A DNA stretch of 64,000 bases from Panulirus ornatus (GCF_036320965.1 NC_092239.1:2305820-2369819); one strand, 5' to 3'; shown: positions 37,765 to 48,142, counted from the stretch's first letter. Program-made: numbers and translations. The notes: generated from the sequence alone by a model not told the origin.

Positions 37765-38280
37765 ACCCGCCAGCAGGGTCTTCAAATCTGTTGATGATAC
37801 GAAATAAGAAAGTAAAAGCCAGTTCAAGGAAGACTGGCTGAGTATCTAAAGACGTTTGGAGAAACAGAAGAACTGGTTATAGACATGACAGATGCACAAG
37901 AGTACACTGAAACTTGAAGGAATGCATTTTGGCGGAAATGTATCAATTGTGAATACAAAATGCGTGATAAAATCTTATTAGAAGTTCAAGAAGAAAAGGA
38001 CCTTGGAATGCTAATATGTGAAGACCTAAAGTACTTTATGTACTTAAGGTCTTCACGCCCAGTAGCAGACAACAAAGCTGGAAATATGAACCACAACAGA
38101 AAGGACAGAATGCTCACTCCTCACAACACGGTGGTCGGGCCTCGTCTGGAATACGATGTTCTGTTTTGGATGACCAAACTTGATCAAAGACGAAGTAGAC
38201 AGTAGAACAAACTCATAGAAAAACAACAAAACCAATTCCGTCGCAGAGAAATAAGCCATATAGAATAAATAAGACTCAGA
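37765..38280 (+). mobile_element. LINE reverse-transcriptase relic
   Basis: In broken frames it reads SVDDTK (the FADD block), then EEKDLGMLICEDLK and HNTVVGPRLEYDVLFW. This series is typical of the C-terminal part of CR1/Jockey-type LINE reverse transcriptases (usual forms EEKDLGV.IS.DLK and YNTLVRP.LEY). Stops and a local inverted duplication disrupt it. It is a different LINE type from the relic at 3870-5110. Confidence 0.8.
38018..38056. repeat. Hairpin within the LINE relic
   Basis: GTGAAGACCTAAAGTAC (38018-38034) faces GTACTTAAGGTCTTCAC (38040-38056) around a 5-nt loop, with one mismatch. It lies right after the DLK block, where the usual LINE sequence is interrupted, so it looks like a small inverted duplication. 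Confidence 0.85.
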
Positions 38281-38589
38281 ACTTCTAAAAATTCTTCATC
38301 CCAAGAACTTGCTCATGATCTTCAGTCACACTTTCCTGCGTCGCTTCCATACCATCGTAACGTGATCATGCGGACTGTGGTGTTGATTCTTAGCTATTTT
38401 CCTGCAGGATGTTGAGCCATGTGGACTGGTGGGTCAGCACATGACGTCTGCCTTATTGTCATGTATCACTAACTCGTAGATGAACAACTCAGGATGTTAT
38501 TGTTGTCCTCCAACACATAACTTTGTCATGGTCCATCACGTCTTCAGTTCAATGTCCCTCCAATGTACTTCCATGTACTTACAGTAGTA

Positions 38590-38960
38590 CTCCTGACTCA
38601 CGAAACAATGTTGTACTTACGACAGTGCCCTGTATTTGGCAACAGCGCGCTACTCACGGTTGTCACTCGTGTCTGGCAACACCGTAGTACTTAGAGTAGT
38701 CCTCCTGGTCTTAGAAAACACCGAGGTACGCACGGGTGTTCACTGTGTCTGGTCACACTGTTGTACTTACGGCAGTGCCCCGTGTCTGCCAACGTTGTTG
38801 TACCTACGGAAATCCACTGTGTGTTTGGCGCCACTGTGGTACTTACGTCCACCCCCTGTATCCACCAACACTGTCATACTTACGGCCACCCCCTGTATCC
38901 ACCAGCACTGTCATACTTACAACAGTCACATGCGTCTGACAGAACCGTCGTACTGACACC
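38590..38960. repeat. Degenerate minisatellite of about 38-40 bp units
   Basis: Roughly nine diverged units sharing GTCTGGCAACAC, TGT(C/T)GTACTTACG and ACAGTGCCC(C/T)GT-like blocks; right-hand units share ACCCCCTGTATCCACCA. Confidence 0.8.
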
Positions 38961-39265
38961 ATGATAACTAGTAGATAAACAAAACTCTAAACGCATCACC
39001 TTATTAACAATCTGTGACGACACGTCCTTTAAAATTCTCGCATTAGAATTACAACATAAATACTGACAGGAAAAGCGCGCCATGTGTGTACATAAGACAG
39101 AATAAAGTGACAAGTAAGACTCCACATGACGTCATGCTTTGCGTAATACCTTGAGAGCCGTCCATATATGTGGCTGTATTACTCTGAGGTGAGATTCGCT
39201 TGACTGACTCAAGGAAGCAACGCGCATGACCTAAATGGGAAAACTGGTAAAGAAAATGAAGTTTT

Positions 39266-39330
39266 AAACCGTTCTTCATGTTAACTAAACCGTTCTTCAT
39301 GGTAACTAAACCGTTCTTCATGGTAACTGA
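39266..39330. repeat. 21-bp tandem triplication
   Basis: Three units containing AAACCGTTCTTCATGGTAAC, the first with one change. Confidence 0.9.
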
Positions 39331-39470
39331 TATTGTTCTTCGTCAGTGAGAAGTTAAGTATACTAGAACGACTCATACGAATCTATTGATGTGAATAAAT
39401 ACATTAAAACATACATTAAGCAGAAGGGATTCTCCCGCGGCTTCTAGTACGTACCAGATCAGCTGAGAGA

Positions 39471-39489
39471 TTACGTCATGGTGACGTCA
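39471..39489 (+). promoter_or_regulatory. Paired CRE-like sites, right copy
   Basis: TTACGTCA at 39471-39478 and a perfect palindromic TGACGTCA at 39482-39489, about 70 bp upstream of the TATA-like box. The second is intact here but mutated in the left copy. Confidence 0.5.
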
Positions 39490-39557
39490 GAAGGCGTGGG
39501 CGGGTAGTGGTCGGGCGCGGGTCCAGCCAGGGACGGGCGTGGGGCCAACTCGGCCGA

Positions 39558-39565
39558 CATAAAAG
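39558..39565 (+). promoter_or_regulatory. TATA-like box, right copy
   Basis: CATAAAAG, 141 bp upstream of the ATG, preceded by GC-rich sequence with GGGCGTGG words. Conserved with the left copy. Confidence 0.7.
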
Positions 39566-39705
39566 CTGTTGGAGGCAAGAGTGAGCCAGACACAAGTCAG
39601 CCACCACCAGGAAGGAAGGATCGCCACTACTGCTCCACACCTGACCACGTTCATCATATTGTGAACATAATAAGTGTTGTTATCTCAGACTCCCGGTACA
39701 GCATC

Positions 39706-42700
39706 ATGGCCCCAACACAGCAGCAACACACACCATCTGCCAGTGTGGACAGCAACACCATCAGGGACAACAGTATTACATCCTCCTGTTGCAACAGTAA
39801 CAGGAGCACCACCAGCAGCAGCAGTGCCACCAACAGATATCACAGCAGCAGCAGCACAAGCATAACCAGGAGCACCAACAACAGCATCACCAACAACAGC
39901 ATCACCAACAACAGCATCACCAACAACAGCATCATTAACAGACTGAGGGAGGCGGAGTCAGGAGACGAGGACCACCTCCTTCTGCCCATCTCATGTCGAG
40001 GACAGTTCTACCACGACGCCTTCTTCACGGAGGCTCGACAACACTTTGAGGAGGCCGTGAGGGACGTGCTGGACCACTGGGGTCACAGGTCAACCCTGGG
40101 GGATGACCTGACTTGCTACAGGAAGCTGCGAGAGTCCAACCTGGCAGAGAGTAGCCAGGCGGTCACAGTAACACAAGACAACAACAGTCACCAGGCAGGT
40201 CACAATCTCGTTTCTCACTCACCAACTTCAGTCTTAGACAAGTCAACTTTAACTCTTAATTCTGTAACTTTGGTCTGTTCATTATGTATGTAGCTATAAA
40301 GACCTACTTTACCTGTTCATTATGTATGTAGCTATAAAGACGTACTTTAGCTGTTCATTAAATAAACTTGGTTTGTCCATCATATATGTGCAGGTAGACA
40401 GTTCCGTCATATATTTGCATCACATACCCTGATGGGAACACGTCATGAAAAACCACGTCAACATCAGACTTTAATTGGAATATTTATCTCAGGTGGTGAT
40501 GGACGTGAAAGACTTCCTGAGTGGAGACGTGAAGGTGAAGGTGGTTGACGAAGACGAGTTGGTGGTGGAGGGCAGTGTGGAGCAGCGACAGGAGGGCTCA
40601 GTCTCCAAGAAGAGTTTCCGTCGTCGGTTCTCCTTCCCTGGTCTGGTCAGGCCAGACGACGTCACCTCCACCATGTCATCTGACGGCATCCTTACAATTA
40701 TTGTGCCAAAGAAGGTTAGTTCTTCTTTCTTAATATTCATATTTACCTCATAAAACCTTCACATTCGTTTATGACAAATTTCGATACTTCTGTTAGAGGA
40801 CGAAAGAAAATATGAACTATCTAGTTCAAGGTTGAGATCAAGTATTTCATTTCTAAAAAAAACTCATATTTCCTCAGGAAACTGTAGTACGTGAAGCAGA
40901 AGTGGACATCAACAAGGTCAGCTCTGTGACTCACTCCAGAGAGAGCGATGTGACCTTAGGAGATTCCAGTTCGGTCTGCAACTCTGCGACTCTTAACACG
41001 ACATCTTCAAGGATGTCAAATGCCAACAGAAATAAGACCTACAAAACGGAACTCACAGTCCAGTTAGGAGGAGAAGATGAAGACAAGAAGGCGTCAACAG
41101 ACGAGACAACCAAGTCTGAAGATAATAATGTGGACGTCACATCTTCGACTGACTTCTCAGACTTCCTGCTGCCCATATCTCGTAAGGGTCTCTTCTTCCA
41201 CGACTCATTCTTCGAGGAAGCTCGTAAGGACTTCGAGGCGGCCGTGAAGAAAGTCGTGGATACTTGGGGAGAGAGTCGTGTGAGTGACGACATGACCTGC
41301 TACAGAAGTCTACGAGAACGTAACCTGCAGGAGGAGAACCAGGCAGTGTCTCTCACAGAGGATCACCAGAGTCACAAGGTATGGCCACAACCTCCTCCTG
41401 ACGAGGGTCTGCTCGGAAGGTTCATGTGTGCTTAATGACTTCTTGATTACTGTTTTATAACTCTGTCATGACGACATGTGATACGAAAACTCACAACTGT
41501 ATCTTGTTGTATCTTCAGGTGGTGATGGACGTGAGAGACTTCCTGAGTGGAGACGTGAAGGTGAAGGTTGTTGACGAGGACGAGTTGGTGGTGGAGGGCA
41601 GTGTGGAGCAGCGACAGGAGGGCTCAGTCTCCAAGAAGAGTTTCCGTCGTCGGTTCTCCTTCCCTGGTCTGGTCAAGCCAGAGGCCATCACTTCCACCAT
41701 GTCCTCCGACGGCGTCCTCACTGTCATTGTGCCAAAGAAGGTTAGTAATTGTATTTTCATCAATAATATGTTTACATAATGACTTACAGATCCTGACTGT
41801 TTACTGTTAGGCTCCTCTATATATATATATATTGTAGCTTCTCTGATGAACCGTTAACTCTAACAGAAACCATCCAGTACAACAGTAAACAATGATACTG
41901 TTAAGGACGTCACCATAACAAGCACTCAAGAGACAGCAGGAAAAGAATTATCTTCCTCAGTCACAAATGTCTCAAGAAACGTGAAGCAGAGTTCCTCAGT
42001 GGAAACACTGGCTTCCAGCGTAGACGATGAGAAGGTTGTGAGCCAGAAAATAAACCAGAAATCCTCCAACAATAGAGGGAGCACCACACTCTCCTCGTCC
42101 TCAGTCACAGAAGATATTGGTGTTGACAAAACCTTCAGCCAAGAACAAACACAGATGGAGGGTTGGACTGCTGATGGAGACTCGTGGGGACTGGACTCCT
42201 TCCTGCCCATATGCCACAAAGGTCTCTTCTTCCACGACTCTTTCTTCCAAGATGTTCGTCAGGACTTCGAGACGGCCGTCCAGGATGTGCTGACCAAGTT
42301 CGGCAAGGTGAGGTCCTCGAGCGACGACCTCTCCCTCTACAGAAACTTGCGGGAGTGTGACTTGCGAGACGAGAACCAGGCGGTGAAGGTCACCGAGAAC
42401 CAGCATGGCCACCAGGTGGGTTCACCACTATTGTTTCAGGTGTATAGAAAACAAAGTGTCTTTGCTGAGTATTGTCTTCCAGAACTTAGATTATATCATT
42501 CAATTTTGAAGGAATAATTTCTTATATAATAAAGTTTATTGTTTCTTCCTCAGGTGGTGATTGATGTGGGTGACTTCATGAAGGGAAACGTCATGGTGAG
42601 AGTTGTTGGTGAGGGGGAGGTGGAGGTAGAAGGTCAGATGGAGAATGAGGAGGGAAACCTGCGGAGCAGCAAGAGCTTTCGTCGTCGCTTTACCCTGCCT

Positions 42701-42865
42701 GGGGTGGTGGATATGAACGATATCAATGCTGCTGTGTCCTCGGACGGTGTCCTCACCATCACGGCGACTAAAGTGTCCGGTAGGAGGACCAGCCATGTCA
42801 TGAGGACGAGCCAAGAGCAGACCAGCGAGAGGAGCTGCAGCAGCAAGAAGGAAAGTTGCCAATGA
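39706..42865 (+). CDS. Triple alpha-crystallin-domain small heat shock protein, right copy
   Basis: Six exons: 39706-40194, 40493-40714, 40878-41378, 41519-41740, 41867-42415 and 42554-42865, all phase 0, giving 764 residues. Splice acceptors are tidy (CTCAG, CTCAG, TTCAG, AACAG, CTCAG); donors are GTTAGT, GTATGG, GTTAGT and GTGGGT, except intron 1, which must start GCAGGT to keep the frame and match modules 2 and 3. Modules span about residues 80-237, 350-478 and 600-735. Relative to the left copy I see a 7-residue shorter Asn/Ser tract and single changes A/E, T/A and N/S in exon 1, E/K at the start of exon 5 and E/Q in exon 6; exons 2, 3 and 4 encode identical protein. Function as for the left copy; a head-to-head divergent gene pair. 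Confidence 0.9.
40275..40352. repeat. 38-bp tandem duplication in intron 1
   Basis: Two near-identical units containing CTGTTCATTATGTATGTAGC followed by TATAAAGAC; the same pair is present in intron 1 of the left copy (about 35050-35127), so it predates the arm duplication. Confidence 0.85.
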
Positions 42866-43100
42866 AGAGAGCTAGGAATGGCGGAGAGGATCCAGTCAGT
42901 ACCCACGTCTGTAGCAACACACACACCTCTCAACACCGGCTCGTGTCCCCCAGCAGGAGCCAGCAGTAGCCTCCTGTCTCATCTGTACTACATTACCAAA
43001 GACATGACAACCATCACCAGAACATAAGCGATCCTACCAAAGATTTATCGAGTAAATTTTCATTCTTTTGTAACAATTTTCATACGTATATTTTTTATAC

Positions 43101-43106
43101 AATAAA
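43101..43106 (+). terminator. Poly(A) signal of the right heat-shock-type gene
   Basis: AATAAA 236 bp after the stop codon and about 55 bp beyond the end of arm homology, so the two genes probably have different mRNA 3' ends. Confidence 0.6.
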
Positions 43107-44879
43107 CGTAATATATAAATGCGTATACATATCATGACTCCAAACTTTGGCATGTCTCCCTCACCTTCTGTATGGTATGATGAGGATAGCATTAGCTCTG
43201 GCATAGTGATATGATACTCTGTTGTTCTGTCAGGCTACATATATAGTGATGACCATTCCTTCATTCTCACAATACAGCCACAACCTATTTGTACATGTAC
43301 GTAAATTGACCCCACCCCTTCACCATGTACATACAAAGGCCCAACCCCTTCACTATGTACACAAGGAGCCCACTCTTTGATCATGATCACACAGGGGTCT
43401 CAACCCTTCACCATGCATTTCCACCGTAGATATTTTTCACATTTCGTTTTTTCTGATCCATTTACTCCTGTGCCTGCATGTTGTCCAGAGCGCAGGGAAT
43501 CGAATCTTTCACTTAGCGGAACAAAATTCCTACTCTGATATCCACTACATTTAAGATCAGCCGATGTTTCGACATCCAGACTAGACCTACTCAGGTACGC
43601 TTCTGCAATCCACAATCTCTACACGTCATGTCTCTGCCAGTGATCTAGACATTCAAAGGTACTGGGGAAGATAACAGATCAAGAAGAAATTTGAATTTGA
43701 TATCGGTATTACTTTAAAGGATACTAGCAGATAAAGTCCTTCCGGGCTCACATCTACTACTTATTACCGAAGGTCAGAAATTACATCAAATTTGCGTTGA
43801 AAACTAAGTCGAATACAGCTGCTGATTACTGACCACCGACCTCGGGAATAAAACATTAGAAATAACTAGGAGATTCATATTATATGAATTGTTTTCTCTT
43901 AAGCTTCTTATGACCAGAGAAAACAGTATATTGTAAGGGCTAACTAAAGATAGATTTATATCTTTGACATTTCATGAATGAATCAGTCCATCTCTTGGTT
44001 CTCCACAGTAATACATATTTTTGTCGTTGTTTTTCTTATCTTCTTTTTCACTTGAATAAACAGTCAAGACTGACTAATGTTATCTAACATCTATTTCTAT
44101 GAATATAAGTTTGATACCGTAAAATGTATAGGAAAGTCTACACATTAAAACCTGAAGAGATCTGTTTAGGAAACCAAGTTTTTTCTTCACTTTTGAACAG
44201 TTGTTCTGATTATACAGAGGTCCAGTACGTACTCTAAGAAAAACACTGCACTTGTTTCAAGTCCGGGAAGGTTCTAGTTCTATAATTACTTAACAGATAG
44301 AAGTCTAAAGTAATGCAAATCATCAACTCTCATTATCTGACTTCAAAATTTGTACCCACGAACCATGTCCCGTAGTGTTGAGCTACACTGTAGCTGAGGC
44401 TTGATATAATAGAACACATGATCAAAGTAATCGCAACACAGCTACAGCGGCCCTGGCTACCCTGTGGAGATGAAAACATCACCCAGAGAGGTAGGAGTTA
44501 CACCTGGTGAAGACTATCCTCCTCCACATACTGACCCACTTCCCAGTACCCACACAACTCGTCTCTAGATCACTCATACAGAATCTGTACAGTGTACAAG
44601 GTCCAAAGATTCGTCACAGAAGAGAAATATCCTTATATCGAGAATACCCAAGACCATTATCAACGATTTGAGATGAGAAACTTGGTACCTGCTTCACTGA
44701 AACAACATAAACATCCGGGCAGAAGCTGGAAGACAACACAACAAGAGCTCGACGCTGGACTGATGTGGAACTTGTTTTCATGGAGTCTCAAAGCCCTGAC
44801 ACAGAGGCTCCGGTCATCCAATGGCATACAAAATTTCTTAGCTTTACCAACTTCTTTACTAAACCAACAAACAACAACG

Positions 44880-44880
<1 letters not shown>
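43107..44880. other. Non-coding stretch
   Basis: No gene recognised. Degenerate units with CAACCCCTTCACCATGTAC variants occur at about 43310-43415. Confidence 0.5.

Positions 44881-44938
<58 letters not shown>
44881..44938. repeat. (CA)n microsatellite
   Basis: Pure CA run of about 58 bp, with a second short CACACA/A-run stretch near 44992-45016. Confidence 0.96.
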
Positions 44939-44941
<3 letters not shown>

Positions 44942-45318
44942 TCACCTGATCTCCTGGGGATATATACGAATAAAACACGCATGCATACATACACACACAC
45001 ACACAAAAAAAAAAATATGTCCAGTAATCAATTACATGAACACGAAGAATCAGTCCGACCCATAACACTTTCCTTTCTCCAGCACACAAGACCTCAATTT
45101 CTCTCATCACCTTCACGTCCTATTGGTTATAAGCATATACTACATCACGTGCACCACTGACACGTCTTGCAATATATATGTATGTATATATGTCTTCCTG
45201 CTCACCTCGTTGTCGTCTGCAGACAAGCAATATGGCATCAGATGGGGTGTCCACAAGTGACGTCATACAGTACTGAAGTTCCTTTAGGGAAATGTAAACC
45301 CAATATGGGCCTTTGGTT

Positions 45319-45319
<1 letters not shown>

Positions 45320-45392
<73 letters not shown>
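45320..45392. repeat. (GA)n microsatellite
   Basis: Pure GA run of about 73 bp. Confidence 0.97.
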
Positions 45393-45394
<2 letters not shown>

Positions 45395-45439
45395 TGTATT
45401 ACCACGTGTTCGAATCTGTCCGACGCTGTTGGAGAGGTC

Positions 45440-45625
45440 TTGGAACCCTTACTGTACGAACAAGTGTCCAGATCCTCGCACCACAACACTTGTCCGGATC
45501 CTTGCAACAAATTTGTGTCCGCATCCTTGGAAAACGTGTCCGAACCCTTGCAACAGAATTTGTTCGGATCGGATATTTGGTGGTATAGAACTTGTCCGAA
45601 GCCTTGCCAAAAGAGACGAACTGGT
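45440..45625. repeat. Degenerate CCTTG-type minisatellite
   Basis: Diverged units of about 28-30 bp sharing GTCCG(A/G)(A/T)(C/T)CCTTG, with CAACA and TTTGT variants. Confidence 0.65.
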
Positions 45626-45914
45626 TCGGGATCTGTACTCGACGCACGTTCTAATCCTCTACATAATTACATGCCTTTATTGGTATTTTCCTTTTCATAT
45701 TTCGTAAAAATCTGTAGAACAGAAAATTGTAATGTTCCCCTACAACACTGTTGGATCTCGTTCCTCGAATGAATGTGGCCGAATGAACGAACCAGTCTCG
45801 GTGCGGTTGAGCGAACCAGAGTGCGAACGCTCTAACGAATCGAGGCTTAATAGGAGAAACCATCAGCCGAAGAGAACAGATGGAAGCAAGAATAATAGAG
45901 CTTGAAGGTGTGCG

Positions 45915-46158
45915 AGAAACCGCAAGAGATGGAGAGACCGCAAGAGACGGAGAGACCGCTAGAGACGGAGAGACCGCAAGAGACGAAGAGACCGCAAGAG
46001 ACGGAGAGACCGCCAGAGACGGAGAGACCGCAAGAGCGTGAGAGACCGCAAGAGCGTGAGAGACCGCAAGAGACGGAGAGACCGCAAGAGACGGAGAGAC
46101 CGCAAGAGACGGAGAGACCGCAAGAGACGGAGAGACCGCAAGAGCGTGAGAGAGACGG
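45915..46158. repeat. 18-bp minisatellite, about 13 units
   Basis: Units of the form ACCGCAAGAGACGGAGAG with a GCGTGAGAG variant. As 18 is a multiple of 3, the plus strand is open as RPQETE repeats and the minus strand as RSLRLL repeats. Confidence 0.95.
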
Positions 46159-46507
46159 AGGCAGTACGAGAGGGCAGGCCTGGGGTCGGAACCTCGGGTA
46201 GTTTTACAAGCTCCTCTCGTTTATATTCATAGCGGCAGGCAATATAATCACGACGCCGATTCCACGGTAGCGACGGTGATTAGGGCCAAAATATTCTATT
46301 ACAACCTTGATATCATCTTTATAACTACGGCGGCAGGGAGGAGGAGGAGGAGGAGGAGCAGGAGCAGGAGGAGGTGGCGTCTCCAGATGCGTCACATATG
46401 ACCACAGATTCAACGTGTGAATGACGGGGAATAAAACCTCAGCTTCAGGCTGGTGTTGTTGGAGTGACCTACGGCAGCTCATTCGGTCAGACATTTCTTT
46501 TACCGTT
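46159..46507. other. Non-coding stretch
   Basis: Contains a GGA/GCA purine tract near 46334-46375; no gene. Confidence 0.5.
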
Positions 46508-46600
46508 AAGTTAGTTGGGCTTTAAGCCTACCAGCCGATAGGGTCGTTAAGGCCGTCATAACCACCAATCAAAATATCGTAAACACTTCTTTCAGTTAAG
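46508..46600 (+). repeat. Dispersed repeat family R2, copy 5
   Basis: TTGGGCTTTAAGCCTACCAG then AGGGTCGTTAAGGCCGTCAT. Confidence 0.75.
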
Positions 46601-46985
46601 ATAATTCCAGGACTATTGACGCTCTCACTACATGTATAGGCCTTATATAACCATCGATTCAGCCAGATGTTTATATAGAAATTGCGTAACTGAAAACGTA
46701 TATAAACTGTTTGATGTTGTTATAAATTCGAAGATAATAGACCCATTCAAGATACGACGACTACATTATCATTTCCAGTTGATTAGTTATCATTAACAAG
46801 GTAAAGGTAAATGAAGAAACTCAGTTCCCTCACCACGTAACCTTACTGCAGGCCAACCGGTTTTCTGTTGCCTATCTAAGGCATATATGGACCATCATTA
46901 GCATCCGTTAACGATCTCGAGGGATAGAGTTTCAGTTGTGTTGTCTGTTAACATGGCTGTCAGACATGGCGAGAAGGTTGAGCTA
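46601..46985. other. Non-coding stretch
   Basis: AT-rich, nothing recognised. Confidence 0.5.
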
Positions 46986-46989
46986 GATC

Positions 46990-47160
46990 AGCATACACTC
47001 ACTCACACAGGGCCCTCCGTGGGGGAGCTGCCGGCCGCATGGGTTCGAATCCTGTACCTAGCAGTCGGCCCACAGCTAATCCCAGCTGTTCATCTCCCGC
47101 ACAGCGTTGGTCGATAAATCTGTACCTGATTTAGGCTGGGATGAAACTGTTTCCCCGTAA
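46990..47160 (+). mobile_element. tRNA-derived SINE, second copy
   Basis: Contains a consensus pol III B box (GGGTTCGAATCCTG), then CAGTCGGCCCACAGCTAATC, GCTGTTCATCTCCCGCA, TTGGTCGATAAATCTGTACC and TGATTTAGGCTGGGA, the body shared with the copies at 8331 and 63600. The A-box part is more diverged. Confidence 0.8.
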
Positions 47161-47732
47161 GACACATATAGTGATTACATAGACACAGGTAATAGCACTT
47201 ACGGACAAACAATCAAGGTGACGAGCAATTACAGTACGAATGAGATATTATGATAGTTTCTATAATGTATTTTATGGTTCAGCAGTTTGTATATCTTTGT
47301 ATCTTAACGCTTAATGGCTCTTGCGGTCATGTATAGAACACACCACATTACGTTGTTTTATTCTATGAACAGATAATTCATATGATGAATACGAAAAAAA
47401 TGGTAATATGAAAATCTCATTAAGAATTTAGGTAAAAAGAAAAAAAAAAAAGATATATTCTATGATTTTATTAGCATTTCCATTTTCTACATGGATATCA
47501 GAAATCTCCTTCATACCTCCTCCTTCCCGGACGTCAGACTCTAATTAGACATCCGCTCGTCGGCCACAGTGTGGTGAGCAGGTCTGCTGTTGTGTGGTGA
47601 GCAGGTCTGCTGTTGTGTGGTTAATAAGAATGTTCCTGGAATCACGAACAAACATATTGGGGAAAGAATGTGCTATAATACGTTAATATTGTCTTATGTA
47701 TGTATTGTTTTATATATCAAGGGCTAGTGTTA

Positions 47733-47736
<4 letters not shown>
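47161..47736. other. Non-coding stretch
   Basis: AT-rich, including an A run near 47437-47450 and a duplicated GGTGAGCAGGTCTGCTGTTG near 47570-47620. Confidence 0.55.

Positions 47737-47813
<77 letters not shown>
47737..47813. repeat. (TA)n microsatellite
   Basis: Pure TA run of about 77 bp abutting the full R1 element. Confidence 0.97.
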
Positions 47814-47814
<1 letters not shown>

Positions 47815-47817
<3 letters not shown>

Positions 47818-48045
47818 GGGGATAGGGGAGCAAGAATACTTCCCACGTATTCCCTGCGTGTCGTAGAAGGCGACTAAAAGGGGAGGGAGCGGGGGGCTGG
47901 AAATCCTCCCCTCTCTTTTTTTTTTTTAATTTTCCAAAAGAAGGAACAGAGAATTGGGCCAGGTGAGGGTAGTCCCTCAAAGGCCCAGTCATCTGTTCTT
48001 AACGCTACCTCGCTAATGCGGGAAATGGCGAATAGTTTGAAAGAA
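47815..48045 (-). repeat. Dispersed repeat family R1, fullest copy
   Basis: Most complete copy of R1: CCCTGGGGATAGGGGAGCAA, then CCCTGCGTGTCGTAGAAGGC, then GGCTGGAAATCCTCCCCTC, a T-rich stretch, GAAGGAACAGAGAATTGGGC, and finally CGCTACCTCGCTAATGCGGG. Flanked on both sides by (TA)n tracts. Minus orientation relative to the copies at 10395-10990 and 17885. No coding capacity is apparent. Confidence 0.85.
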
Positions 48046-48046
48046 A

Positions 48047-48049
<3 letters not shown>

Positions 48050-48092
<43 letters not shown>
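48050..48092. repeat. (TA)n microsatellite
   Basis: TA run of about 43 bp followed by a T run. Confidence 0.95.
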
Positions 48093-48099
<7 letters not shown>

Positions 48100-48100
<1 letters not shown>

Positions 48101-48138
48101 TATTATACTTTGTCGCTGTCTCCCGCGTTTGCGAGGTA

Positions 48139-48142
<4 letters not shown>
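48100..48142 (+). repeat. Dispersed repeat family R1, short fragment
   Basis: ATTATACTTTGTCGCTGTCT then CCCGCGTTTGCGAGGTAGCG, the mirror of the fragment at 37183, between two TA runs. Confidence 0.8.

Larger units (their letters stand above)
39470..43045. repeat. Right arm of the 3.6-kb inverted duplication
   Basis: Mirror of 32367-35955; see that entry for extent and differences. Separated from it by 3514 bp of unrelated spacer. Confidence 0.95.

Noticed and set aside
39661..39705. Upstream extension of the heat-shock-type protein before the ATG
   Set aside because: The frame is open for 15 more codons but begins with GTG and has no ATG; the ATG at 39706 has a good context (GCATCATGGCC) and the same position in both copies.
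45902..46201. Open frame of RPQETE repeats as a gene
   Set aside because: Entirely explained by the 18-bp minisatellite; the opposite strand is equally open and there is no non-repeat domain.
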